Of a stretch of DNA of 64,000 nucleotides, positions 16,412-25,607 are shown piece by piece. Numbering within the stretch: position 1 is the first letter of the stretch; each line of letters opens with the position of its first letter. The DNA is from M3007 sp046329435 (GTDB lineage Bacteria; Bacteroidota; Bacteroidia; Chitinophagales; Saprospiraceae): the NCBI GenBank assembly GCA_046329435.1, contig JAXLUR010000010.1, positions 62,001 through 126,000 on the forward strand, read 5' to 3'. A program made the translations under genes and the position numbers. Below the pieces are notes generated by a model. The model had not been told where the DNA came from. It worked only from the letters and a program-made list of their open reading frames with translations, and ran no database searches.

Positions 16412-19288
16412 ATGAAAAAGTCGCTCTTCTTTTCTCTCCTGGCAATCGCCCTGTTTGCAAGTCCTTTGCACGCCCAGTCTTTTTTAAAAAAATATGCCGG
16501 CCTGGGCGACCAGCGGGATGTTACTCCGCTTTTCAGCTACCCGAACGGCGACATCGGCATGGTTGTGCAGCCCGCATGGCAAAACAATAGCCTGGCGCTG
16601 CTCCGAACCGACGCCGACGGCAACCTGTTGTCCAACACGCCGCTAAACCTGCCCGATTTTTATCATCACTACCTGATGCCCGACGGGTCGCTGATCTCGG
16701 CCATCGGATTCGGCGATTACCTTGAGGTTTGGAAACGCGACGCAAACGGCAATGTGTTGTGGCACAATTTATATCCCCTGATTACGCTCGGCGAAGTGCT
16801 GGTCTATTCAGGCATATCGGCAAGCCCTGCAAACGACATATTTATTCGCGGTTTTTATTACCTCGACGGCGTACCGCATTACCAGAATTTTGTGGTCAAA
16901 CTCAGTGCAAATGGCGATTTTGAATGGATCAATACGGTGATTACCAACGACTTCGAGTCGGAGATCAGTATCAAGGCTGATGCCCTCGGGGGCTGCCTGG
17001 CCGGCTGGGCCATCATCGATACTGCCATCAATCCGTTTCATAGTTACGAAGGTTTGTGGCGCTATAATGCCGACGGCAGCACTGCCTGGTCGATCGAGGC
17101 GCCCGGCGACCTGGGAGTGACCCGCGTCGAAAATGGCTACGCCTCCAATGCGGCCGGCCAAACGCTGGTTATCTCGACCAATGACCAGGAATGGATCATG
17201 GACTCGCTGTACTGGATGCTGCTGGGCCCCGCGGGCGATACCCTGTGGCAGTTTTCCTCTACAACCCACCCCGACCTTAAATGGCTGCGCCCGCATGTCG
17301 TAATACCTGTCGGCAACTCGGGATTTGTCGTAGCCGGCAACTATGAAAACAATCCGCAAAACCAGTTTATCGGCACCCTGGCCAAAGTTGACCTGAACGG
17401 CAATATCGAATGGGTGCGCACCTTCGACCCGCTCAGCAGCCCGCAGGTCGGAATCGCTAATTTTCATTCCGGCGTGGCGCTCGCCGACGGCAGTGTACTG
17501 GTTGCGGGTACCCTTTACGACGATATTTTCCTCCTTAAAGTCGCTGCCGACGGCTCTTTCTACGGCTTTCAAAACACCGTGGAAGGGACGGTCGCCTACG
17601 ATGCCGATGCCAATTGCAGTATTGATCCGGCGGAAACGCCCCTCGCCGGATGGGTCGTAGCGGCCGAAGGCAACAACTACGTGCAATACGGCCTCACCGA
17701 CGCCGCCGGCCATTACCAAATCCCGTATCTCGACTCCGGCTTCTACCAGATCATCCTCACTCCGCCCAGTTATCTATGGGCCGCTTGCCAGGACACCGTG
17801 CAGATTTACTTCCCCTACAGCACGACGCCGCTTGCCGACACCGTCGATTTTGCCGCCCAGACGCCGGCTTTCTGCCCCTTGCTCGAAGTGCAGCTGACTG
17901 CGCCGCCGTTCCGCATCTGCTCGCAGCGCAGCATCAATGCTACGGTTTGTAACCACGGCACGGCGCCCGCTGCGCCCATGCAACTTACGATCATCCTGGA
18001 CCCGCTGCTCGAGATTACAGGCGCTACGCACCCTTACACCGTTCAGGGCGATACCGTGATTTTTAGCCCGGATACGCTTCAACCCTTTGATTGTCAATCT
18101 TATGTTTTTTATGTAAATGTCTCTTGCGATGCTCAGATCGGTCAAACCCTGTGCATGACAGCCCATATTGACCCCGACACACTCTGTCTTTTTCCGCCCG
18201 ACTGGTCGGGCGCCATTGTCGAGGTGAGCGGGGCCTGCGAAGGAGATTCCGTGCGGTTCAGGATCAAAAACACAGGCAGCACACCTACCAGTCAGGACCT
18301 CGATTTTGTCATCATCGACGACCATGTGATCACCCGTATGGGGGAATTCAGCCTCGCGCCCGAGGAAATACACATTGAAACCGTACCTGCCGACGGCAGC
18401 ACCTGGCGCCTCACGGCCGAACAGGAACCCGGGCATCCGTTCGGTTACCAGAATCCCAGCGTGGCCGTGGAGGCCTGCCCGACAGGCAATGGTTTTTCAA
18501 CCGGCATGGTCAACCTGTTTGCCAATTACACCGGCAACCCCTTCGACGACATGGAGTGCCAACCCGTGGTGGGCAGCTATGACCCGAACGACAAAACGGG
18601 CATGCCCCTCGGACTCGATTACAACCATTGCGTGGAAGCCGCCGAGGTGCTCGATTATGTGATCCGTTTTCAAAATACGGGCAACGACACCGCCTACTAT
18701 GTTGAAATTCAGGACACTTTGTCCAACTGGCTCGATCCGGCCAGTATTCAGGCGGTGTCGGCCAGTCACGGTTTCCGCTGGACACTTTCGGGCAGCGGCA
18801 TCCTCAAATTCTTTTTCGACGACATCATCCTGCCCGATTCCGTAGCCAGCCAGGAGGCTTCACAAGGCTTCGTGCGGTTCCGCATTGCGCAGCGGCCGGG
18901 CAATCCGTTGGGCGCGCAAATCTTCAACCAGGCAGGCATCTATTTTGACCAAAATGCGGCGGTACTCACCAATACCACCTTCCATACCGTCTGTCAGGAC
19001 TTTATCGAAGTGGCGCTTGGTACAGTACAAACTCCGGAAAACCAGGCGCCGGGGCTCATGATTTACCCCAATCCTGCGAACGACGAAGTGTTCCTGCAGT
19101 TTGACCGCTATCCCGCAGCGGGCAGTCGGATACGCCTGCTCGACGCGTTTGGGCGCGTGTTGCAGACGCAAACCGTGACGTCACCGACCGAACGCATCCG
19201 GCGCGGCGAATTGGCAGGAGGGCTCTATTTTGTTGAATTTGAAGGACTTGACGGCAGCCGGCTGGTTCGCCCACTGGTATTTGAATAG
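16412..19288 (+). CDS. Large secreted protein with T9SS type A sorting domain
   Basis: A 958-residue exported protein. A signal peptide (MKKSLFFSLLAIALFASPLHAQ) is followed by a roughly 350-residue repetitive beta region (repeated W-ADGSxxW, NGDFEW and GNIEWVRTF phrases) that looks like a propeller of the Bacteroidota surface type. Then come a SdrD/CNA-B-like module (GTVAYDADANCSIDPAETPLAGW, about 390-450), a beta-sandwich with DUF11/DUF7619-like sequence (VGSYDPNDKTG, YVIRFQNTGNDTAYYVEI, about 720-870) and the T9SS C-terminal domain (IYPNPANDEVFLQF to GGLYFVEF). The CTD targets the protein to the type IX translocon and then to the cell surface or medium. The role is probably adhesion or matrix; nothing enzymatic is visible. 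Confidence 0.88.
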   Translation: MKKSLFFSLLAIALFASPLHAQSFLKKYAGLGDQRDVTPLFSYPNGDIGMVVQPAWQNNSLALLRTDADGNLLSNTPLNLPDFYHHYLMPDGSLISAIGFGDYLEVWKRDANGNVLWHNLYPLITLGEVLVYSGISASPANDIFIRGFYYLDGVPHYQNFVVKLSANGDFEWINTVITNDFESEISIKADALGGCLAGWAIIDTAINPFHSYEGLWRYNADGSTAWSIEAPGDLGVTRVENGYASNAAGQTLVISTNDQEWIMDSLYWMLLGPAGDTLWQFSSTTHPDLKWLRPHVVIPVGNSGFVVAGNYENNPQNQFIGTLAKVDLNGNIEWVRTFDPLSSPQVGIANFHSGVALADGSVLVAGTLYDDIFLLKVAADGSFYGFQNTVEGTVAYDADANCSIDPAETPLAGWVVAAEGNNYVQYGLTDAAGHYQIPYLDSGFYQIILTPPSYLWAACQDTVQIYFPYSTTPLADTVDFAAQTPAFCPLLEVQLTAPPFRICSQRSINATVCNHGTAPAAPMQLTIILDPLLEITGATHPYTVQGDTVIFSPDTLQPFDCQSYVFYVNVSCDAQIGQTLCMTAHIDPDTLCLFPPDWSGAIVEVSGACEGDSVRFRIKNTGSTPTSQDLDFVIIDDHVITRMGEFSLAPEEIHIETVPADGSTWRLTAEQEPGHPFGYQNPSVAVEACPTGNGFSTGMVNLFANYTGNPFDDMECQPVVGSYDPNDKTGMPLGLDYNHCVEAAEVLDYVIRFQNTGNDTAYYVEIQDTLSNWLDPASIQAVSASHGFRWTLSGSGILKFFFDDIILPDSVASQEASQGFVRFRIAQRPGNPLGAQIFNQAGIYFDQNAAVLTNTTFHTVCQDFIEVALGTVQTPENQAPGLMIYPNPANDEVFLQFDRYPAAGSRIRLLDAFGRVLQTQTVTSPTERIRRGELAGGLYFVEFEGLDGSRLVRPLVFE

Positions 19289-19302
19289 CGCCGGCCGATA
19301 TG

Positions 19303-19343
19303 AAAAAAGGGCCTTTGTGCAACTCCGCACAAGGGCCCTTTTT
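19303..19343. terminator. Bidirectional intrinsic terminator
   Basis: A 16-bp stem (19305-19320 with 19327-19342, one G-T pair), loop AACTCC, flanked by A-run and T-run. It serves both convergent genes (ending at 19288 and 19353). Confidence 0.92.
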
Positions 19344-19352
19344 ACTTTCCGT

Positions 19353-20849
19353 TCAGAACTCGATCTCGAAACACCCCGCATCTGGTGCCACGGCATCGCG
19401 CAGTTTGCCGTCGAGGTCGTGATCGATGCCGGGCACGGGCACGGCGTAGCGGTTGGCTACCGAGCCGATGGTGTCGAGGTGATAGTCGTCGCGATTGGGG
19501 TTGACGAACAGCGTATCCGTTTGTTCGGCGAACAGGCAAGGCTGGCAGTGATCGGGGAAATCGGGATAGCCTTCCGGCTTGATCAGATCGCGCACCCGAA
19601 CGACGCAATGTTCGAAACGGTAATCGAACGAGGCCGGATCGTTGCCGAGGCGGTCGAACAGGGAGATCTGGTCGGCCCTGCTGCCGAAAGCGATGCAGTT
19701 GTTGAAACGCGCTTTCAGCGGATAGGCATAAAAACTTTGACAGGCCTGGTCGAGGCAGCGCGCATTGCCGAGGTAGATGCTTTCGCCATCGACCCCGTAG
19801 CTGGCTATGGTGCAATAGGTAAACTGGTAGTCGCCTCCATAGGCCAGTTGCACGGCAAAGCTGCCGTGGTTGTAAAACAGGCAGTTTTCGGCCGTTATTT
19901 TGGCATGCACACCGATGAGCCCGCCGTTGGTGGTGTTGTAAATGCGGGTGTCTTTTACGCTGAGTTCTGCAGCGCTGTCCACGTACACCCCGATCACGCT
20001 GTTGCGGATAATGCAGTGCTGAATGCTGTGCCCTTTGGTGGCGTCGGTAAGCAGGATGCCCGTCCACTGGCCGGGTTCGTCGTCGAACTCGGATTCGAGC
20101 CGATCGCCCTCGAAAATGACCGGGTTGTCGCGGGTGCCTTCCACAATCAGGCGCCCGTTGCCATAGAAGAATAGCAGTCCGTCGTTGCGGAACGCCGTGG
20201 TGACCGAGTCCACCTTTTCTTTGGTGAGCCCCCCGTGCACATATACCCGGGCGCCTGCCGGTATGCGCACGGTGCAGTCGCCGATGCCCACTTGCCCGTA
20301 CAGGACGTAAGGTTTGGGGTCGTCCCAGACCCATTCGCCCCCGTTGCAGCCGTAGTAAACGGTACTGTCGGCGTAAAAACGCGAGGGAATGTAGTTGGCG
20401 TTTTGTCCCCAGGCTTCCAGCACCACCTTTTGAGTATTGCCATTGGTTTCAAAAACGAGGTTTTCGTCGATAATGAAAGGGCTGGCGCTGAGCGGATTAT
20501 CCGGATTGATCGTCACTTCGGCGAAGATGTAAAGGCTGTCGTTGGGCGCGATTTCGATATCGCGGTGCTCACGGCCCGGCAGTCCGTCCACATTGAGGTT
20601 AAACCTGGAGGCAGCCCCGTTTTCGAGGAAAATACGGCTGACCCGCAGGCTTTCCTTGTGGCGGTTGTAAATTTTCAGGGTGCGGGTAGCCGACCCGAGC
20701 TGGGTAAAAACCGTATCGAAATGCAGGGTGTCGGTAGAGAATTCGAGGCGATCGTTCGGATCGGTGGTAAAACGCTCTTTTTGGCAACAGGTCAGGAGAA
20801 GCGTCAGGGCCAGGAAGGCCGGAAAGGCGATTTTAAGCCAGTTAGTCAT
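19353..20849 (-). CDS. Lipoprotein with right-handed parallel beta-helix
   Basis: A 498-residue lipoprotein. The lipobox TLLLTCCQK gives an acylated Cys near residue 21 or 22. Residues about 35-135 are an Ig-like/ASPM-type sandwich (FDTVFTQLGSATRTLKIYN, a pattern common in Bacteroidota). From about 210 to 430 it has repeated short beta turns (IQHCIIRNSVIGVYVDSAAELSVKDTRIYN and similar) characteristic of a parallel beta-helix of the pectate-lyase/NosD type. No catalytic lyase residues are evident. The C-terminus (GIDHDLDGKLRDAVAPDAGCFE) is the typical end of such choice-of-anchor/beta-helix proteins. Probably a surface carbohydrate-binding or structural protein. Confidence 0.8.
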   Translation of the reverse strand: MTNWLKIAFPAFLALTLLLTCCQKERFTTDPNDRLEFSTDTLHFDTVFTQLGSATRTLKIYNRHKESLRVSRIFLENGAASRFNLNVDGLPGREHRDIEIAPNDSLYIFAEVTINPDNPLSASPFIIDENLVFETNGNTQKVVLEAWGQNANYIPSRFYADSTVYYGCNGGEWVWDDPKPYVLYGQVGIGDCTVRIPAGARVYVHGGLTKEKVDSVTTAFRNDGLLFFYGNGRLIVEGTRDNPVIFEGDRLESEFDDEPGQWTGILLTDATKGHSIQHCIIRNSVIGVYVDSAAELSVKDTRIYNTTNGGLIGVHAKITAENCLFYNHGSFAVQLAYGGDYQFTYCTIASYGVDGESIYLGNARCLDQACQSFYAYPLKARFNNCIAFGSRADQISLFDRLGNDPASFDYRFEHCVVRVRDLIKPEGYPDFPDHCQPCLFAEQTDTLFVNPNRDDYHLDTIGSVANRYAVPVPGIDHDLDGKLRDAVAPDAGCFEIEF

Positions 20850-20871
20850 GGGCAGAACAATGGAATGGGTG

Positions 20872-20879
20872 CAAAGGTA
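20872..20879 (-). promoter_or_regulatory. -7 promoter element of the beta-helix lipoprotein
   Basis: TACCTTTG on the minus strand, 23 bp upstream of the start codon at 20849. The predicted 5' UTR is about 15 nt. Confidence 0.55.
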
Positions 20880-21177
20880 GTCCTCGCCGGGCGAAGAGTT
20901 TGTCCGGGTTTTTCAGTTGCCCGCAAAAGAGTTATATCAGGACGCCTGGCGGCCTTTTGCGGATGCTTGCGGGCGGCTGTTTTTGTGTTAAAAAAATTAA
21001 CAGATCGACCCACTGGTGGCGCCAGACCTGCTCGGATAGGGTTGGCACACATGATTTGGTGAAGGTCATTTATGGAAAATTCCGACCGAATCATCTTTGG
21101 TCGTTTTTCAAAAAAGTGAACAGGAATACCAGAACAATCCCGAACAGTCGTGCCATTTGCTAAACTTTAACATGCCC

Positions 21178-21210
21178 GCCGTTAAAACTTTTTAACCTTT
21201 CCTTAACGGC
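21178..21210. repeat. Inverted repeat overlapping the GT promoter (possible operator)
   Basis: GCCGTTAA (21178-21185) and TTAACGGC (21203-21210) are perfect 8-bp arms 17 bp apart. A second nested pair GTTAAAA/TTTTAAC lies at 21181-21196. The arms cover the expected -33 region of the promoter at 21216. Confidence 0.45.
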
Positions 21211-21215
21211 GTGAT

Positions 21216-21223
21216 TATTTTTG
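21216..21223 (+). promoter_or_regulatory. -7 promoter element for the glycosyltransferase cassette
   Basis: TATTTTTG fits TAnnTTTG. The 5' UTR would be about 130 nt. The -33 side is a T-rich tract within the inverted repeat. Confidence 0.45.
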
Positions 21224-21359
21224 CAGCGTCAAAAGCTGAAAACGACTGCCCGGCAGCTTCGTTTTGGCTCCGACGACAGGCCGGGGGGGAATGCTACAGC
21301 AGGGTCTTATTTGAGAAAAGAAGTGGATCGAATTGAAAATCAATTAATTAAAACCCTGT

Positions 21360-22076
21360 ATGTCTGAAGTTTCGCCGCCGCCGCCGTTCATTGATGTCTT
21401 GATACCCGCTTTCAACGAGGAAAAATCGCTGCCGCTGGTGTTGGCCGATCTTCCCCGCGACTGGTTTCGGCACGCTGTGGTCTGCGACAACGGCTCTACC
21501 GATGCCACCGCCACACTTGCCAAAAGCCTAGGCGCGGTGGTCGTACAAGAGCCGGAAAAGGGATACGGCGCGGCATGCCTCGCGGGCATGCGTTACCTGG
21601 CGGCTTTGCCGCCGTCCGAACGGCCGGAAATCGTGGTGTTCCTCGACGGGGATTATTCCGATTACCCCGAAGACCTGCCAAAAGTGGTCGGTCCGATTTT
21701 GAACGACAACATGGACCTGGTAATCGGCTCGCGCCTGCTCGGGGGCCTCGAACCCGGCGCCATGACCCTTCCACAGCGCTTTGGCAACTGGCTCGCGCCT
21801 TTGCTCATCCGCTGGTTCTGGGGCTGCCGCTTTACCGATCTGGGACCGTTCAGGGCCATCCGCTACGAAGCCTTGCTTCGGCTCGACATGGCCGACCGCA
21901 ATTTCGGCTGGACGGTCGAAATGCAGGTCAAAGCCGCAAAACTGGGCCTACGCTGTACCGAGGTGCCCATGCGTTACCGCCGGCGGGCCGGCGGCCAAAG
22001 CAAGGTGTCGGGTACGATCAAAGGCTCCGTGAAAGCAGGGTGGAAAATTTTATATACGATCTTTAAATCGTTGTAA
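21360..22076 (+). CDS. Family 2 glycosyltransferase, polyprenol-phosphate sugar synthase-like
   Basis: A 238-residue GT-A glycosyltransferase. The N-terminal phrase VLIPAFNEEKSLPLVLADLP, the nucleotide-binding CDNGSTDAT, EKGYGAACLAGM and the metal motif FLDGDYSDYPED, followed by IGSRLLGG, are those of dolichol-phosphate-glucose/mannose synthases and related undecaprenyl-phosphate sugar synthases. No C-terminal membrane segments are present, so it is a soluble or peripheral form. Its usual role is to load a sugar from a nucleotide donor onto a polyprenyl phosphate. The GT-C enzyme four genes on (25608) needs just such a lipid-linked donor, which supports the assignment. The sugar is not predictable. 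Confidence 0.85.
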   Translation: MSEVSPPPPFIDVLIPAFNEEKSLPLVLADLPRDWFRHAVVCDNGSTDATATLAKSLGAVVVQEPEKGYGAACLAGMRYLAALPPSERPEIVVFLDGDYSDYPEDLPKVVGPILNDNMDLVIGSRLLGGLEPGAMTLPQRFGNWLAPLLIRWFWGCRFTDLGPFRAIRYEALLRLDMADRNFGWTVEMQVKAAKLGLRCTEVPMRYRRRAGGQSKVSGTIKGSVKAGWKILYTIFKSL

Positions 22077-22137
22077 ATCTTAAAAATAAACTCAAATACC
22101 TTTCAGAAAACGCGAACTTCGCAACTCAAAACTCAAT

Positions 22138-23685
22138 ATGTACGGTCTTAATTCGCTCTTCAATGCTCTGCAGTATCAAGCTTTCGTCGATTTCGGCTAC
22201 CTGATGCTGCTCATTTACTTCGTTGCCATGAGTGCGGTGACGATTTACTGCCTGCTGCAGTTTCATCTGCTGTATTTGTACAAAAAATTTCACCGCGAAA
22301 ACCCGGAAATCAAATACCGCCGCTACGATGCCGACGACAACAATGTGCCGTTCGTGACGGTGCAGTTGCCGATGTACAATGAAATGTACGTCGCCGAGCG
22401 CATCATCGACTACGTTGCAGCGCAGGAATATCCGAAGGACAAGTTTGAAATCCATGTCCTCGACGACTCCACCGATGAAACCGTCAACATCGTGGCCGCC
22501 AAAGTGGCCGATATGAAAGCCAGGGGGTTCAACATCGAACACATCCACCGCGTCAACCGCCAGGGCTACAAGGCCGGCGCCCTTCAGGAAGCCATGCCCC
22601 GCGCCAAAGGCGAATACATCGCTATTTTCGACGCCGATTTTACGCCCCGCCCCGACTTCCTGCGCACCACCATGCCCCACTTTGAAGATGAAAAAGTGGG
22701 CATCGTTCAAACCCGCTGGGAACACATCAACGCCGATTACAGCCTGCTGACCAAAATGCAGGCCCTGCAACTCAACGTGCACTTTACGGTCGAACAGGCC
22801 GGCCGCTCCTACGGCAACCTGCTGCTCCAGTTCAACGGCACGGCGGGTGTTTGGCGCAAAAAAGTCATCGGCGAAGCCGGCGGCTGGCAAAGCGATACCC
22901 TCACCGAAGACCTCGACCTGAGCTTCCGCGCCCAGATCATGGGTTACAAGATCCAGTATCTGGAAAAACTCGAAAGCCCGGCTGAGCTCCCGGTGGAGAT
23001 GAACGGCCTCAAGGGCCAGCAATTCCGCTGGAACAAAGGCGGCGCACAAAACGCCCGCAAACTGCTGCACCTGATCTGGAAAGAAGGCGGCAACAAACTG
23101 AACATCATGCAAAAGCTGCACGCAACCAGCCAGTTGCTGGCGTACGGCGTGTTCCTTTGGGTGTTTCTGGCCGCAGTGAGCAGCATTCCGCTGGCCTTTG
23201 CCTTCCGCGAACTGGGTATTTCCACCCACTTCCTTTCGTTCTCGGTGCTGGGCCTCTTTTCGATGGCCGCTATTTCCTACACCGCCAATATCACCGCCGC
23301 CCTCAACCGCACCGCTCCTTTTACCTTCTGGGAAAAAGTGCGTTTCTTCGGGCTCTTCCTGTCTTTCATGCCGATTTCGATGGGCCTCTCGCTGTACAAT
23401 GCCGTGGCCGTCATTGAAGGCCTGATGGGCAAAGCCTCCGCCTTCGTTCGTACGCCGAAATACGGCATCGACGGGGAGCAAAAACAATTCAGCAAAGCCA
23501 GCTACGTGGCACGCAAAATCTCCTGGATCACGATTGCCGAGGGCGTCATGGCGCTCATCTTCGTGGTAGCCGTTATCCTGGGTATTCGCACCAAGAACAC
23601 GGCGTTCGTGCTGTTCCACTCGATGCTTGCCGTTGGGTTCGGCACCATTTGCTACTACTCGATCAAACACTTGCGGTTCCGCTGA
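22138..23685 (+). CDS. Membrane-bound cellulose-synthase-like family 2 glycosyltransferase
   Basis: A 515-residue processive-type GT2. Two N-terminal membrane helices (about residues 18-45) precede the GT-A domain with VTVQLPMYNE, DDSTDET, FDADF (DxD), TEDLDLSFR (the catalytic TED) and QQFRW (QxxRW), the full D,D,D,QxxRW set. C-terminal membrane helices lie at about 325-350, 365-390, 400-430 and 465-510. It resembles CslA/CESA-like bacterial synthases that make beta-linked glucan or mannan. No PilZ domain and no BcsB-type partner are seen here, so true cellulose production is doubtful. It starts 61 bp after the previous GT gene and is probably co-transcribed. It ends with a strong terminator. 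Confidence 0.9.
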   Translation: MYGLNSLFNALQYQAFVDFGYLMLLIYFVAMSAVTIYCLLQFHLLYLYKKFHRENPEIKYRRYDADDNNVPFVTVQLPMYNEMYVAERIIDYVAAQEYPKDKFEIHVLDDSTDETVNIVAAKVADMKARGFNIEHIHRVNRQGYKAGALQEAMPRAKGEYIAIFDADFTPRPDFLRTTMPHFEDEKVGIVQTRWEHINADYSLLTKMQALQLNVHFTVEQAGRSYGNLLLQFNGTAGVWRKKVIGEAGGWQSDTLTEDLDLSFRAQIMGYKIQYLEKLESPAELPVEMNGLKGQQFRWNKGGAQNARKLLHLIWKEGGNKLNIMQKLHATSQLLAYGVFLWVFLAAVSSIPLAFAFRELGISTHFLSFSVLGLFSMAAISYTANITAALNRTAPFTFWEKVRFFGLFLSFMPISMGLSLYNAVAVIEGLMGKASAFVRTPKYGIDGEQKQFSKASYVARKISWITIAEGVMALIFVVAVILGIRTKNTAFVLFHSMLAVGFGTICYYSIKHLRFR

Positions 23686-23727
23686 TTGCGGGTCCGCTTT
23701 TTTCCGGAAATAAATCGAAAAATGATG

Positions 23728-23759
23728 CCCCGTGCCGCTTCTTGCGGCACGGGTTTTTT
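23728..23759 (+). terminator. Intrinsic terminator after the CESA-like gene
   Basis: Perfect 10-bp stem CCCGTGCCGC (23728-23737) / GCGGCACGGG (23744-23753), 6-nt loop, six T. Confidence 0.93.
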
Positions 23760-23848
23760 ATTTAACCGGCCCAATCCTAAAAAAATAAAGCCCTTTTGCC
23801 AACGGGTCGGGTGAGATCAGCGGTCTTATCGCTCAAAACATCTCGCTT

Positions 23849-25585
23849 ATGAAAAATCTTTTCTTTCTGCTCTGCGGCCTGCTGGCAATGCAGACAATTT
23901 CTGCCCAAACCCACGACCACGTGCTGGGTTTCGGTTACAGCACCAATGTTACCGCGGTTTGTGCGTTGTCCGACGGGCGCTTTATGGCAGCCGGAACCGG
24001 CGTGCCCGCGCCTGGCGCTTTGTTTGTCGACACCGTTTTTGCCGTGGTGTACAATGCCTCGGGTCAAATTCTGCATCGCAAATATGTGCCGGCGCCTGCT
24101 TCGGAAGTACGAAGGGTAACGAATGCCGAGGCCTTGCCCAATGGCGGCTTCGTCATAAGCACCAACTCTACGTTGTGTGATGTGGTGAGTGATAATGTCA
24201 GCCTTTTCTCCTACGACGCAGACTGCAACCTGCGCTGGAGCAAAACCGGGTTCAGTTCGTTTGACGGCGGCCCCCTGGCTGTTAGCCCCGACGGCGAAGT
24301 GGTTGCTGTTTTGAACAACAAACTCATGGCTTTTGACGCCGTAACGGGCGAATCACTTTGGGAATTTGCCCTGAGCGGCAGCGGGCTCATTAACGACCTG
24401 GCTTTTGTACCCGGTACCGAAGATTTTGTAGCAGTGGGCGCACCAGCCCTGCAATACTGGAAACACCTGGGCGCGCCCGGCTCGCATACCTACGCCATGA
24501 CGTACGCGGCCAGTTTGCCGGCTTTCAGTTACAACACCAAAGTGCTCGTTAAAGCGGGCTACGCTTATACCCTCGATCTGTCGCAGCATCGCCTGGTGCA
24601 ATTCGACGACACGGGGTTCAACATCCTGAACACTTTTTCCTGGGGCGCCAATGATTTTGCCTTGTTCGGCGACGGCTTTATTCTGGGCGGCTCTTCCAAC
24701 ACCAGTTATCAGTTGATCAAGGCCGATGCCAACGGCGCCGTATTGGAATCCTTGGAAAGCGATGATCTCTGGAAAATGGGGGGCGTGCTGGCCACAAACG
24801 GCGATTACATTACGATCGCAGGGCTATACGGCTCTGGACCTGAGAGCAATCCGCTTGCTCCGCAGTTTCAGGCCGCCCATGCCTGGCTGCGTACACTGAA
24901 CAGTTTTTCCGTGCCGACTTCGTCGGGCCAGTCGGGCGCTTCGCTCAGCGCTGTGCAACAGCTCGCCCCTGTGCATGTCGATGAAACGGTTTTTCCTGGT
25001 GTTGCCCAGTCTTTTTACAAGCTGTCGGGTGGCGATTTTCAGGTTCAGGTGACCAATACCGGCAGCAACGTGCTGGATCGGGTGGATGTCCTGATCGAAT
25101 TTAATTACAATGTTTTCTGGGACATCTGTTTTCTGCGTCCGGCCCGGCGACTGCATTATGAAGGCCTCGGGCTTGCGCCCGGACAGTCGGTCTGGTTGCC
25201 GTTTGGCGATATCGAAGCGGACGGGCAAACCTCGGTGCCGACGGAATTTTGCTTCTGGACAGCCGCGCCCAACGAACAGCCCGACGCCCATCATGAAGAC
25301 GATTACTATTGCCATACCATCACGCTGGGCAGCGGCGAGCCTCAGGTGGCAGCCCTGAAGATCGCGCCCAATCCTGCCGACAGCCGCGGCTTCCGCGTTC
25401 AATTGTCGCAGGAAGCCGGGCAGCATCTCGATTACATGCTGCTGGACGCTCTCGGAAGGCCCGTTGTGCAAGGCCAACTCGAGAAGGGGAGCCAGGAAAC
25501 CTGGATCGAGACGCAGGGGCTTTCGACCGGGTTGTACATTTTTCAAATTGGAAATTGGCGGTCCAAAGTGGTGGTAAACCGCTGA
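23849..25585 (+). CDS. Secreted protein with T9SS type A sorting domain
   Basis: A 578-residue exported protein: signal peptide (MKNLFFLLCGLLAMQTISAQ), then a beta-rich N-terminal two-thirds with propeller-like repeats (ADGNAVLE-, GEVVAVLNNKLMAFDAVTGESLW-type phrases). A CARDB-like sandwich (VQVTNTGSNVLDRVDVLIEF, about 390-490) precedes the T9SS C-terminal domain (KIAPNPADSRGFRVQL to GLYIFQIGNW). It lies within the glycosylation cassette; whether it is a target of these enzymes is an open inference, as T9SS cargo is often linked to A-LPS glycans in Bacteroidota. The GT-C gene follows after 22 bp. Confidence 0.85.
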   Translation: MKNLFFLLCGLLAMQTISAQTHDHVLGFGYSTNVTAVCALSDGRFMAAGTGVPAPGALFVDTVFAVVYNASGQILHRKYVPAPASEVRRVTNAEALPNGGFVISTNSTLCDVVSDNVSLFSYDADCNLRWSKTGFSSFDGGPLAVSPDGEVVAVLNNKLMAFDAVTGESLWEFALSGSGLINDLAFVPGTEDFVAVGAPALQYWKHLGAPGSHTYAMTYAASLPAFSYNTKVLVKAGYAYTLDLSQHRLVQFDDTGFNILNTFSWGANDFALFGDGFILGGSSNTSYQLIKADANGAVLESLESDDLWKMGGVLATNGDYITIAGLYGSGPESNPLAPQFQAAHAWLRTLNSFSVPTSSGQSGASLSAVQQLAPVHVDETVFPGVAQSFYKLSGGDFQVQVTNTGSNVLDRVDVLIEFNYNVFWDICFLRPARRLHYEGLGLAPGQSVWLPFGDIEADGQTSVPTEFCFWTAAPNEQPDAHHEDDYYCHTITLGSGEPQVAALKIAPNPADSRGFRVQLSQEAGQHLDYMLLDALGRPVVQGQLEKGSQETWIETQGLSTGLYIFQIGNWRSKVVVNR

Positions 25586-25607
25586 TCTGTGCGATTTTTG
25601 GCCCGGT

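Larger units (their letters stand above)
20850..21359. other. 510-bp divergent intergenic region
   Basis: This region separates the minus-strand beta-helix gene from the plus-strand glycosyltransferase gene. It contains the two promoters listed separately and an inverted repeat at 21178-21210. The remaining sequence shows no coding frame with credible composition and no other structure I can support. Confidence 0.55.

Noticed and set aside
22126..23670. A 514-codon minus-strand frame antisense to the CESA-like gene
   Set aside because: A mirror of the sense gene's codon use; rich in His, Phe and Val with no motif or start signals.
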